From NCBI GenBank assembly GCA_016839905.1, contig JAEOTJ010000329.1, positions 1 to 12,546 on the forward strand: a DNA stretch of 12,546 nucleotides. Reading direction: 5' to 3'. Within the stretch, counting starts at the first letter, position 1. The number at the start of each line of letters is the position of its first letter. Positions 1 to 6,742 of the stretch are shown in pieces. Both the position numbers and the translations under genes were made by a program. The notes under the pieces are model-generated. The model searched no databases and was not told the DNA's origin. It saw only the letters and a list, made by a program, of their open reading frames with translations. Source of the DNA: Promethearchaeota archaeon. Lineage in GTDB: Archaea; Asgardarchaeota; Lokiarchaeia; Sigynarchaeales; SOKP01.

Positions 1-350
1 CCAATACCTTTCATTGGCCTCTATTATCAACACATGCTCACTTGATGGATTTGCTCATTCATTACCCTTTTAAGTGAGTACTCGAACCATATTTGGATTC
101 TGGGAAGCATTTCCCGCCGTTTATAAGCGGTTGCTCTCACGAGTCGGGGATTCTAAGCCCCGTTCGAAAAAGTGCAGTCCCTCCCATAAGCGATATCGAA
201 TTTTAGGATGATTCAAGTAGTGCGGGATAACTTCCTTCATGGCTTCTGAGCGAACTAAAAATGCAATGAGGCATGCCCTGAATCCGGTGACGGACGAACC
301 GCCTGATAACCTTAGGGCGGATCTCATCCCAAGAGATGAGATGGATTACT
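1..350. ncRNA. Candidate structured non-coding RNA, class unrecognised
   Basis: No convincing protein gene covers this stretch, yet bases 101-350 are about 49% G+C by my count, far above the AT-rich surroundings. Many short helices can be drawn: 1-5 with 13-17; 37-43 with 72-78; 145-149 with 158-162; 283-286 with 291-294, closing a GUGA (GNRA-type) loop if read on the plus strand; 299-303 with 316-320; 321-328 with 335-342. A longer-range pairing joins 103-107 plus 112-117 to 222-227 plus 231-235 (11 pairs with an internal loop), and 130-136 can pair with 248-255 around one bulge. G+C elevation plus dense pairing is typical of stable RNAs in AT-rich archaea. The GNRA loop favours the plus strand weakly. 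I did not find RNase P, SRP, rRNA or tRNA signatures. The 5' end may lie outside the window. Confidence 0.5.
321..342. repeat. Inverted repeat, 8-bp stem with 6-base loop
   Basis: ATCTCATC at 321-328 is perfectly complementary to GATGAGAT at 335-342. It closes the G+C-rich stretch at its right end, so it could be the last helix of the candidate RNA or a boundary element. No T-rich run follows on the plus strand, so it does not look like a terminator in that direction. Confidence 0.55.
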
Positions 351-502
351 AGAATAGAAATTTGTGAATTTTATAAAGATTTATAGATTTTTATAAATAG
401 TTGTAAGGTTGTAATGCCCGACTTTGAATAATAAGATATTAAAATTATGCTTATTTTTCTACTTAATTTTAAAAATATCTCCAAGTAGGAAATATAATTC
501 AT

Positions 503-516
503 TTCCTTATAAGGAA
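503..516. repeat. Perfect 14-bp palindrome beyond the Roadblock gene stop
   Basis: TTCCTTATAAGGAA is an uninterrupted palindrome lying 4 bases beyond the stop codon of the Roadblock gene, which is read on the minus strand. It could be a protein-binding site or part of a 3' end signal; without a loop it is a poor RNA hairpin. With 1-350 it accounts for what I can see in the gene-free first 519 bases; the rest (351-502) is plain AT-rich sequence. Confidence 0.4.
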
Positions 517-519
517 TAA

Positions 520-1581
520 TTAATCTTCTTCTCCCCATCCTAAATCTTTCAGAACAGAATCTAATGCTTCAGATTCTTCTTCTAAAACAAAATCTGTATC
601 ATATTCACTTTCAGAAATGGAATCAAAATCGGGAATGCTTAATTCATCAAATGAGGGTAAATCTTTAGGAGGGGCTTCTTCCACTTCTTTTTCCTTATAT
701 GTTTCATATTCATAAACACTTTTATCCCTTTTAGGTTTTGAAGGAATATAGCCATAATTATCTGTATCTTGAGAAATTTCATCTTCAACACTTAGGGGAG
801 TATAATCATCAAGTGAGCCTGGGGGAACTTCGTCAGGATATACTTCAACATCAGAAGATGTAGGAAGTCCAATTTCAGCATCTAATTCTAACTGTTCATC
901 TAAATTAAGAAGTTCTTCTTTATGAAATTCAAAATCTTTGCTCTCTTTAGGAATCCCTATGGAGGCTGATTTTGGAATGGAAACAATATTAGAAGCCGAA
1001 GATGTTTCAATAGATCCTATTTCTGTTCCTTCACCCTCCCAATCATCTAAAAATCCTAATAATTCACCTAAGGCTTCTTTATCTTGTTCAACTGAAGGTA
1101 TTAAAGGCGCTTGTGCTTTTTCCTCTTCTTTTTGTTGTTGAACTCTGATTTTTTCTAATTCTGATTCTTCTAAAGATAATGCCATCTCTGTGATTTCATC
1201 ACCAGAAATTAAGATTTTTAACTTCTTTGCTAACTCTCTTAAATAACCTAAGTAATATCCAATACGGAACATCTTTTTTAATCCACTAAAAACAATATAC
1301 TCGTCATTAATCGCCATTAAAATACTATAACCAGAGTTATTATGAAGTATAATTTCTTTAAGAGCCCCATGAGCAGTAGCTTCTGAAAGGCGTAAGCCTA
1401 AATCAATTAAAGCCGTGGTTGAGGCTGAAGTCGCATCTGCATCTAATTCTGCGGAGGAAGCGCTTGCAACTTTCATCCCTACCCTTGAGAGTACTGCAAG
1501 ATTGTCTAAATCTGTTTTTTTTTCTTCTTTTTTAAGTATAGTCATCATTTTTTGTGAAATACCTGGCTCAAGTGAAGACAT
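520..1581 (-). CDS. Roadblock/LC7-domain protein with long acidic tail
   Basis: A 353-residue protein. Residues about 25-122 read as a Roadblock/LC7 (MglB-like) domain: a first strand with SRVGMKVAS, a helix rich in small residues (DADATSASTTALIDLG), then strands around KEIILHNNSGYSILMAI and EYIVFS, and a closing helix. Known members dimerise and act as scaffolds or regulators of small Ras-like GTPases; Asgard genomes carry many. Residues about 130-353 are strongly acidic, with Ser/Pro-rich stretches and little predicted order. Two similar short motifs stand out in the tail, EALGELLGFLDDWEGEG (169-185) and EALDSVLKDLGWGEED (338-353, the C-terminus). No membrane segment is seen. The ATG start has a TATA-like box about 30 bases upstream, which suits a short or absent leader. 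No GTPase gene is in the window. The domain call is firm; the partner is unknown. Confidence 0.82.
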   Translation of the reverse strand: MSSLEPGISQKMMTILKKEEKKTDLDNLAVLSRVGMKVASASSAELDADATSASTTALIDLGLRLSEATAHGALKEIILHNNSGYSILMAINDEYIVFSGLKKMFRIGYYLGYLRELAKKLKILISGDEITEMALSLEESELEKIRVQQQKEEEKAQAPLIPSVEQDKEALGELLGFLDDWEGEGTEIGSIETSSASNIVSIPKSASIGIPKESKDFEFHKEELLNLDEQLELDAEIGLPTSSDVEVYPDEVPPGSLDDYTPLSVEDEISQDTDNYGYIPSKPKRDKSVYEYETYKEKEVEEAPPKDLPSFDELSIPDFDSISESEYDTDFVLEEESEALDSVLKDLGWGEED

Positions 1582-1606
1582 AATCTTATTAATCTCTCCT
1601 AACTTT

Positions 1607-1616
1607 AATTTATATT
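1607..1616 (-). promoter_or_regulatory. TATA-like box for the Roadblock gene
   Basis: Read on the minus strand this is AATATAAATT, centred about 31 bases upstream of the ATG at 1581. That spacing fits an archaeal TATA box giving a nearly leaderless transcript. An AGGAG sequence lies about 15 bases upstream of the ATG, rather far for a ribosome binding site. In such AT-rich DNA similar words arise by chance. Confidence 0.35.
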
Positions 1617-1713
1617 GATATGAATTATTTATATTTGTTATTAAATAATAAGTATAAATTTAATTTATTATAATTTTTCATGTTTTATTTTTTCTATTAT
1701 AAAATCAAGATCT

Positions 1714-2436
1714 TTAACTTTTTAAAAATTTATTTAAGTTCATTTGAGTTGAGAGAGGTTTTATTAATTTTTTAAACGAGAATCCAGATAGATCGGTTAT
1801 GATTTCCTTTATTTTTTTAAGGACTTCTTCTAGTGTTAATTTATCAGTATCAGTTATGAAGATTTTTTCTTTTGGTGTTTTTGAGAGTAAAAATTGGTTA
1901 TAATATGAAAGGATTGTCATTAAGTAGTCTTTCTCTTTCTCGTTCCAATTCTTTCTTTCTTTTTCTAAAGATCCTCTTTGTACTATTCTTTTTAAAATAG
2001 TCTCCGGTTTGGCTGTTAAATATACTACATAATTTTCTTTCCATTTAACTGAATTATACATATCCAAAATAAGTTTATAATCTTTTTCTTTTAGTTTAAG
2101 ACTCTTTGAATATATTAAAACGCATAATGGTGTTCTATCCAAGATTATTATTCTACCATTGTATTTCTCATCAAAATTCCACACATTTTGATTTCGTTTA
2201 ACTAATTGTTGTAAAAAATGAAATTCACTACGAAATGCTATTTGTTTATCAGGAGAACCAAAGGGAAATGGAGGTCTTTTTATATATCTTTCTGGGAAAA
2301 ACTTAAATTTACTATTTTCTCCAACTTCTTTTTTCAAAACAGTGAAAATCGTTGTCTTACCAACCCCATGTGCTCCAGCTATAGAAATTACAATATTATC
2401 TTTTGAACCTTTATTTCGATAAGCACTTTTACTCAA
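1714..2436 (-). CDS. P-loop kinase of the deoxynucleoside/thymidylate kinase type
   Basis: A 240-residue protein beginning at a TTG codon; a GGAG sequence at 2446-2449 lies 9 bases upstream and supports this start. Walker A is GAHGVGKTT at residues 21-29, after a hydrophobic first strand. The second half-site LDRT (99-102) matches the D/E-R motif that contacts the substrate in deoxynucleoside and thymidylate kinases, and VYLTAKPETILKRIVQRG (138-155) looks like the strand leading into the Arg-rich LID region, continuing to R161. The aromatic stretch YIKRPPFPFG (51-60) would lie in the substrate region. The fold therefore suggests phosphoryl transfer from ATP to a nucleoside, nucleotide or similar small molecule. 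The substrate cannot be read from sequence. The last 25 residues extend beyond the usual fold. Neighbours give no pathway hint. Confidence 0.65.
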   Translation of the reverse strand: MSKSAYRNKGSKDNIVISIAGAHGVGKTTIFTVLKKEVGENSKFKFFPERYIKRPPFPFGSPDKQIAFRSEFHFLQQLVKRNQNVWNFDEKYNGRIIILDRTPLCVLIYSKSLKLKEKDYKLILDMYNSVKWKENYVVYLTAKPETILKRIVQRGSLEKERKNWNEKEKDYLMTILSYYNQFLLSKTPKEKIFITDTDKLTLEEVLKKIKEIITDLSGFSFKKLIKPLSTQMNLNKFLKS

Positions 2437-2445
2437 TCTGCTTTA

Positions 2446-2449
2446 CTCC
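2446..2449 (-). promoter_or_regulatory. Shine-Dalgarno-like GGAG deciding a TTG start
   Basis: The plus-strand CTCC reads GGAG on the minus strand and stands 9 bases before the TTG start of the P-loop kinase gene. This is one of the clearer ribosome binding sites in the window; many other genes here look leaderless. Confidence 0.45.
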
Positions 2450-2545
2450 AGAAGTATTCTTTTTTGTCGTATTATTTAGAATTTTCTTAATTATTAAATA
2501 ATACTAGAGATAATTGGATTATTAAAATTTTTGAAAAGCTAAAAA

Positions 2546-3643
2546 TCAAAAATAAAGTATTATGATTAATAAAAGAACGTTATAAAAGCATTGTGCAACA
2601 ATAGGGGCATATATATTTTTCATAACTTCGTAAAGGATCCCTGTAAATACTGCGATCATAAAATTCATGATAAAAAATAATATTCCTACCAGTAAAGATA
2701 ATAATAAACTAATCACGGCATAAACAATAGCAACTAATAATATTACGGTTAATTTTCCTGTAAAATTATCTTTAAAATGTTGCTTTAATGTATTATGAAA
2801 TACACCTCTAAAAACAATTTCTGACGAAACTGCGGATACACATAATATTACACTTAGGAGGATAATCCAAATTAGATCTGCGTTAACTATTGCTGAATTT
2901 TGATCTCGGACATATTCTTCTATATTAAGTATTGGTAAACCAATATCAGAGAAAAAAAGATTAAGTAAATTAGAAAAAATATTGATAAATACTAGTATAA
3001 ATCCTCCTAATGCTCCTATTAGAACGGCAAGTAATATTTTATTAATATTTGAAGTGAAACCTAGTTTTTTACTCTCATGATTATTTGCTATAATATATCC
3101 AACAGCATAAATACCAAATAAAGCCCCTGGAAGCTGACTAATTATAATAGTTATTATATTTATTTCTATTGTCGTATCTGGATCAACTTGCGAAAAAACA
3201 ATCATATAAATAATTAATTCAATGATGAAATAAATCATAATTGAATTAAAAAATACACTAAAGCCCTCTTTTAAATTCCATGTATCTTTATTTATAACAT
3301 ATTTTTTTACAGGTTCTAATTTTTTTTCAGTAAAAACAAAACTAGATTGGTCTGATTTTCCTTGCAGAGTTATTTGCTTATCAAATACCTTTTCTAAAAC
3401 TGTATTACATATAGGACACTGTTCAAGAACAGTAGAATTTATGATAGACCCACATCCAGAACATTTACGTGAAATTACTTTTTTAATTGGAGGGGGATAT
3501 CTTTGTTTTGGTTGAGTTGTTTCTTTTTTAGGTTTTAATCGTAAGACTAATTGTCCGCAATTAGGGCAATAGACTTGTCCATGATATACTCTGACTCCAC
3601 AATGTACGCAATATTTTATAAATTTATTGTTATCTTGGGGCAT
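2546..3643 (-). CDS. Zinc-ribbon membrane protein with degenerate CPBP (CAAX protease-like) domain
   Basis: A 365-residue protein from an ATG start. Two zinc ribbons open it: C12/C15 with C26/C29, and C61/C64 with C76/C79, joined by a basic Pro/Lys-rich linker. From residue about 128 to the end it is very hydrophobic, with about seven or eight membrane segments. The C-terminal half resembles the CPBP/Rce1/Abi intramembrane protease family: SSEIVFRGVFHNTL (273-286) matches motif 1, YAVIS (308-312) sits where FxxxH is expected, and QCFYN (351-355) where HxxxN is expected. Compared with active enzymes the first Glu of EExxxR is Ser274, the motif 2 His is Ser312 and the motif 3 His is Gln351, while Glu275, Arg279 and Asn355 remain. 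I infer a catalytically inactive membrane protein, possibly an adaptor whose zinc ribbons face the cytoplasm. Confidence 0.72.
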   Translation of the reverse strand: MPQDNNKFIKYCVHCGVRVYHGQVYCPNCGQLVLRLKPKKETTQPKQRYPPPIKKVISRKCSGCGSIINSTVLEQCPICNTVLEKVFDKQITLQGKSDQSSFVFTEKKLEPVKKYVINKDTWNLKEGFSVFFNSIMIYFIIELIIYMIVFSQVDPDTTIEINIITIIISQLPGALFGIYAVGYIIANNHESKKLGFTSNINKILLAVLIGALGGFILVFINIFSNLLNLFFSDIGLPILNIEEYVRDQNSAIVNADLIWIILLSVILCVSAVSSEIVFRGVFHNTLKQHFKDNFTGKLTVILLVAIVYAVISLLLSLLVGILFFIMNFMIAVFTGILYEVMKNIYAPIVAQCFYNVLLLIIILYF

Positions 3644-3674
3644 TAGAATAAAATTATTGAATTAGTTATATAAT

Positions 3675-3683
3675 AAAAAAAAA
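3675..3683 (-). terminator. T-tract terminator after the GH57 gene
   Basis: Nine consecutive A on the plus strand make a T9 run on the minus strand, 35 bases past the GH57 stop codon and before the next gene. Archaeal RNA polymerase terminates at such U-rich tracts without needing a hairpin. Confidence 0.45.
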
Positions 3684-3717
3684 CATTTGTATTTCTACTT
3701 TTGTTTAAAACATAAAT

Positions 3718-4974
3718 TCATTTTTTCAAATTCTTTTTTGTAATAGTATAGAGTTCCATAAGTAAAAGCCCATGATAATAAGAAATGGAATCAAAATATC
3801 CTTCTCCAGCATCAATCCCCGCGTGTTCTAAAGCTAACTGTGCGTTTAGGGCGGCTCTTATTAGGAGTTCAATCCCTTTATAAATCAGATTAGGACTCCA
3901 AATTCCCCTCAAGGGATTTGCCCACCAATTAGGACAAGAATGAAGACCTTGGTCATAAAACCATCGGGCAGTGTTATAATATTCTTCTATGGGCCAATCT
4001 TTATTTAAATCTAATCTATCTGCTAAATTCATTAAACTATTAAGGCTTTTCATGATTTTCCAATAATATTTATGAACATTATTTTCTGGATGCTGCCATA
4101 GAGGATACGACACTCCTGCATCTATATCTTCAATTGTTGTGCTCCAACTTGAGGATCTTGGAATTATTTTTTCTTTAGTTATGGGAAAATATTGCTCCAA
4201 TTCTGAAATTAATACGATCCTGATATCTTCTTCATCAGCAGCTAGTTCTAAAGCTTTTCCTAAAAAATCCTTTTCATAATTCTCAATATGATGACCAAAA
4301 GTCTCACCATCCATTGCGGTAATCAAGTATCTGTCGGTCTCCTCAAGATTATTGGATTCATCATCTTTCTCTGGAAGAAAGATTTTCTTAATAGTCTTGA
4401 TAAATTCTTTTGCAGTTATTTTCTTAAAGGAGATTTTATTACTAATTATATCATCCCTAAAGAATAATTGGAGTCCATTTGGTGTACTATAGATTTTATC
4501 ATAAGGCCAGTCTTCTTCACACGCAATTCCGCTCATTATAATCCATTTATATCCTAGATCACTTATTAATTTCGCAACTTTTGGTGATATTGCCATTTCA
4601 GGGGGAAAAAATCCTTTTCGTTCCCATTCATTACCAAATTCTTTTCGATTCACTTCCTCATTCATCTCAATTTGGTGTTTTACTTCTTTTTTAGTGATTA
4701 ATGGAAGGATTGGATGATATTTACCAGTACCCAGAACCTCAATTTTACCTTTAGAAACAAGATTTTTTAAAATATTCATGCTGTCATCCAAACCATGTTC
4801 ATGAAGCATTTCTATTAATACTCCATTTATATTTAAGCTAAACTTAGCATTATCATTCTCCTCCATCATAGAAAATAAGGGTTTATAGCATTCTTTATTA
4901 ATCCTTCTTAAAACCTCAATATCCTGTGTTGGAGGTTGATATATGTGGAGTAAAGGAGCCCAATAAGTTGCCAT
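3718..4974 (-). CDS. Glycoside hydrolase family 57-like protein
   Basis: A 418-residue protein, ATG start. It carries the GH57 (beta/alpha)7-barrel landmarks: HIYQP at residues 10-14 (motif 1), GFFPPEMA at 121-128 with Glu126 in the nucleophile position, and MDGETFGHH at 221-229 with Asp222 in the acid/base position. A Trp-rich helical region follows (ARWFYDQGLHSCPNWW, 336-351), as in GH57 enzymes with a C-terminal helical bundle. Family members act on alpha-glucans (amylase, 4-alpha-glucanotransferase, branching enzyme, amylopullulanase). The protein is shorter than many members and has no signal peptide, so a cytoplasmic role in storage polysaccharide metabolism is likely. Both catalytic residues are present, so activity is expected, but the exact specificity is open. 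No other carbohydrate gene is adjacent. Confidence 0.82.
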   Translation of the reverse strand: MATYWAPLLHIYQPPTQDIEVLRRINKECYKPLFSMMEENDNAKFSLNINGVLIEMLHEHGLDDSMNILKNLVSKGKIEVLGTGKYHPILPLITKKEVKHQIEMNEEVNRKEFGNEWERKGFFPPEMAISPKVAKLISDLGYKWIIMSGIACEEDWPYDKIYSTPNGLQLFFRDDIISNKISFKKITAKEFIKTIKKIFLPEKDDESNNLEETDRYLITAMDGETFGHHIENYEKDFLGKALELAADEEDIRIVLISELEQYFPITKEKIIPRSSSWSTTIEDIDAGVSYPLWQHPENNVHKYYWKIMKSLNSLMNLADRLDLNKDWPIEEYYNTARWFYDQGLHSCPNWWANPLRGIWSPNLIYKGIELLIRAALNAQLALEHAGIDAGEGYFDSISYYHGLLLMELYTITKKNLKK

Positions 4975-5080
4975 TCTAATTTAATACCTATATATTTTTT
5001 TAAATTTATACTATTGAATTAATTTTTTCCAATAAAGATTATTTTAAATAAGAATAAGATGTGATCAGTAATTAAAAAAT

Positions 5081-5093
5081 AAAAAAAAAAAAA
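5081..5093 (-). terminator. T13 terminator after the split membrane-protein gene
   Basis: Thirteen consecutive A on the plus strand give T13 on the minus strand within 4 bases of the stop codon at 5097-5099, followed by a further T6. This is the strongest archaeal-type U-tract terminator in the window and marks the 3' end of the transcript covering 5097-6602. Confidence 0.6.
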
Positions 5094-5096
5094 GTT

Positions 5097-5732
5097 TTAT
5101 GCAACAAGTAACATCCTTGATAATGGGGCAGCTAAACCGCCAATTATCGAAAATAAGGAAGTTATTTTCTTGATTTGTGTTTTTATATCTTTTACAACCC
5201 TAACAGCTCTCGTTTTCCCTTCAATGACTATTCCATCTTTTGATTCTAGGAAAATTTGGATTGTTTGCTCTCCAACATGTTTTGGTTCTAAAGTAAGCCA
5301 TACAGTATCACCATTTTCTAATATAGTCGCTACAGTTCCAACAATATCATCACCGCGCTCTGAACAGAAAGGGATTGATTCTCTTGGGATAGAAAAGTGT
5401 CCCCGTCCTTCAACTTGCACATTAACAACTAAAGAATTAGGATCAAAGCCAGGAGCATTTATCCTAATCCTATATTCTTTTGCTTGAGGAGTATTGTTAT
5501 AAAGAAACACCATTATATTTAGTTCTCCGTTTAAAAATACAATTTCTTGTGAGGCAGAATCCATATAAATAAGATCATTAGAAAGTCTCTCGATATTATC
5601 CGATAATTCTAATTGAAGCCTATCTATAATATTAAAGAATCCTGGATTGTATCCTTTAATATAGTCAAAGATTTTAAAAATATCTTTCTTTGAATAATAC
5701 CAAGTTCCCTCTATCAAGAGACCATTATTCAC
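5097..5732 (-). CDS. C-terminal part of a split protein, beta-rich, unrecognised
   Basis: The open frame from the GTG at 5730-5732 gives 211 residues, but there is no stop until 5889-5891, so the frame really runs 52 codons further. That extension (for example LPITFAIEKILFLYYL) looks like ordinary protein and contains no ATG, GTG or TTG codon. The gene ending at 5889 is in this same frame, so both parts are best read as one 501-codon gene with one TAA. Residues about 55-170 of the GTG form alternate short hydrophobic strands with turns (IVFLNGELNIMVFLYNN, GQHV-like E/T-rich strands) and resemble an immunoglobulin-like beta-sandwich. The tail ends in a small hydrophobic helix (IIGGLAAPLSRMLLVA). 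No family is recognised. The GTG start may be only apparent: it has no convincing ribosome binding site. Confidence 0.5.
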   Translation of the reverse strand: MNNGLLIEGTWYYSKKDIFKIFDYIKGYNPGFFNIIDRLQLELSDNIERLSNDLIYMDSASQEIVFLNGELNIMVFLYNNTPQAKEYRIRINAPGFDPNSLVVNVQVEGRGHFSIPRESIPFCSERGDDIVGTVATILENGDTVWLTLEPKHVGEQTIQIFLESKDGIVIEGKTRAVRVVKDIKTQIKKITSLFSIIGGLAAPLSRMLLVA

Positions 5733-5888
5733 ATCAAAAGAGGGATCTGTGGTATTAATAGTTTCATTTAACTCCTTTTTAAATAATTCCTCAGGTAAAA
5801 CATCTTGATATTTTAGGTAATAGAGAAATAGTATTTTTTCAATAGCAAATGTAATCGGTAATTCATCTTCTTCTTGAGCTCTTACTTT
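5733..5888 (-). other. Open 52-codon link between the two halves of a split gene
   Basis: Read on the minus strand in the frame of both flanking genes, this stretch has no stop and no ATG, GTG or TTG. Its translation begins KVRAQEEDELP and includes FLYYLKYQDVLPEELFKKE, with composition like its neighbours. Standard gene calling would leave it as intergenic space, but it is much better explained as coding sequence cut off from its upstream half by the TAA at 5889-5891. Confidence 0.7.
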
Positions 5889-6602
5889 TTATTTAAACTC
5901 ATTAGTAAGAATTTTATCAATTCCACTGAGATATTCATCCCATTTTAAGAAAGTCACGGGATCCAAATGATCTGCAAATATTTCTCCAAAGAAATTATCT
6001 AGAAAGATTTGATGAGTGGTGGGCTTGTAAAAATTTTGTAATCCATTCACATCATGCAAATTGAGATCAAGGCTTTTAATTAAAAGTGCAAGAGCAAGAC
6101 CAATTAATGCAAAACCAGCAGCAATAAATCCAACAATGCTTGAGATATCCTTAACTCCCTCTCCCAACGATATAACATAGGAAGTTACTAAATAGAATGA
6201 GTAGAATCCAATTGCAATAATACATACTAAAGAAATGATTTTTAAAAGGGAGATTACTTTTTTTACTCCATTATAAAGCAATCCAAATCCTTCAAGACTA
6301 TCAATTGGTCTTCCTCTTTTTCTCTCGAATCCCAATCTCATCTCTAGTGATTTCTTAGTTAAAACGGCACCTCGCATTAATATGAGTGAATTAATTCCAT
6401 AAATCACCAATATTGTAATAAGCGCACCTGCAAGAAGAGCAACACCCGAATAAAAGAAAGAAATTAAAGTTAGAGTGAGCAAGGTTATGGGCAGAATATA
6501 GAGTAATGGTTTTCCAATCTTGTTAATAAAATTGATTGTAGCTTTTTGGCTTTTCTCTTTTTTTATAATTTTAGCTATGTCATTTTTTAATCTAGATTCC
6601 AT
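5889..6602 (-). CDS. N-terminal part of a split four-helix membrane protein, unrecognised
   Basis: An ATG-started 237-residue protein. A basic, Lys-rich N-terminus (1-27) is followed by four hydrophobic segments, near residues 33-51, 53-76, 118-143 and 155-176, arranged as two hairpins around a charged loop (LEMRLGFERKRGRPIDS, 86-102). A soluble segment with WDEYLSGIDKILTNEFK ends at TAA 5889-5891. The reading frame continues without any stop for another 263 codons, so this is probably the N-terminal half of a 501-codon gene; the stop could be a nonsense mutation, an assembly error or a site of readthrough. Two 16-base direct repeats lie 24-64 bases upstream of the ATG. I recognise no family; a membrane-anchored protein with a C-terminal beta-rich domain is all that can be said. 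Confidence 0.65.
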   Translation of the reverse strand: MESRLKNDIAKIIKKEKSQKATINFINKIGKPLLYILPITLLTLTLISFFYSGVALLAGALITILVIYGINSLILMRGAVLTKKSLEMRLGFERKRGRPIDSLEGFGLLYNGVKKVISLLKIISLVCIIAIGFYSFYLVTSYVISLGEGVKDISSIVGFIAAGFALIGLALALLIKSLDLNLHDVNGLQNFYKPTTHQIFLDNFFGEIFADHLDPVTFLKWDEYLSGIDKILTNEFK

Positions 6603-6625
6603 AAAAATTAACCATTTTAGAGGTT

Positions 6626-6666
6626 TTTTATTCCTTTAAAGTTTTATTCCTTTTATTCCTTTAAAG
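6626..6666. repeat. Two direct 16-bp repeats with a partial third copy
   Basis: TTTTATTCCTTTAAAG occurs at 6626-6641 and again at 6651-6666, 25 bases apart, and the first nine bases of the unit also occur between them at 6642-6650. Each full copy ends in the palindrome CTTTAAAG. The repeats sit just upstream of the split membrane-protein gene, in the promoter region, so they may be regulator or transcription-factor binding sites, or a recent local duplication. Confidence 0.65.
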
Positions 6667-6684
6667 AATTTCGAATATAAAAGG

Positions 6685-6709
6685 ATATTGTATTATAAAA
6701 ACACAATAT
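6685..6709. repeat. Inverted repeat downstream of the 3-dehydroquinate synthase gene
   Basis: ATATTGT at 6685-6691 is complementary to ACAATAT at 6703-6709 across an 11-base AT-only loop. It lies 34 bases past the stop of the minus-strand gene ending at 6743 and may form a weak 3' hairpin, though the stem is AT-rich. Confidence 0.3.
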
Positions 6710-6742
6710 TAGTTTTATAATAAAGAACCTTCAATTATAATA

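Noticed and set aside
145..162. tRNA anticodon arm (loop CTTAGAA on the minus strand would give a Leu UAG anticodon)
   Set aside because: The loop is 8 bases when the stem pairs properly, and no D arm, T arm or acceptor stem can be fitted around it.
121..327. 68-codon minus-strand reading frame
   Set aside because: It lies wholly inside the G+C-rich, hairpin-dense stretch and its product has no recognisable fold; the open frame is best explained by the composition of a structured RNA.
120..330. 3' end of an IS200/IS605-type element with omega RNA
   Set aside because: The hairpins recall such ends, but no TnpB coding sequence is visible on either strand and no element boundary could be fixed.
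1..350. RNase P RNA, SRP RNA or rRNA fragment
   Set aside because: Size and structure would suit RNase P or SRP RNA, but the universal GAGGAAAGUC and ACAGAA segments and the SRP helix 8 GGAAG/AGCAG motif were not found on either strand, and no rRNA signature was recognised.
5889..5891. Recoded stop such as pyrrolysine or selenocysteine
   Set aside because: The codon is TAA, whereas pyrrolysine uses TAG and selenocysteine TGA. A mutation or assembly error is simpler, so recoding is kept only as a remote option.
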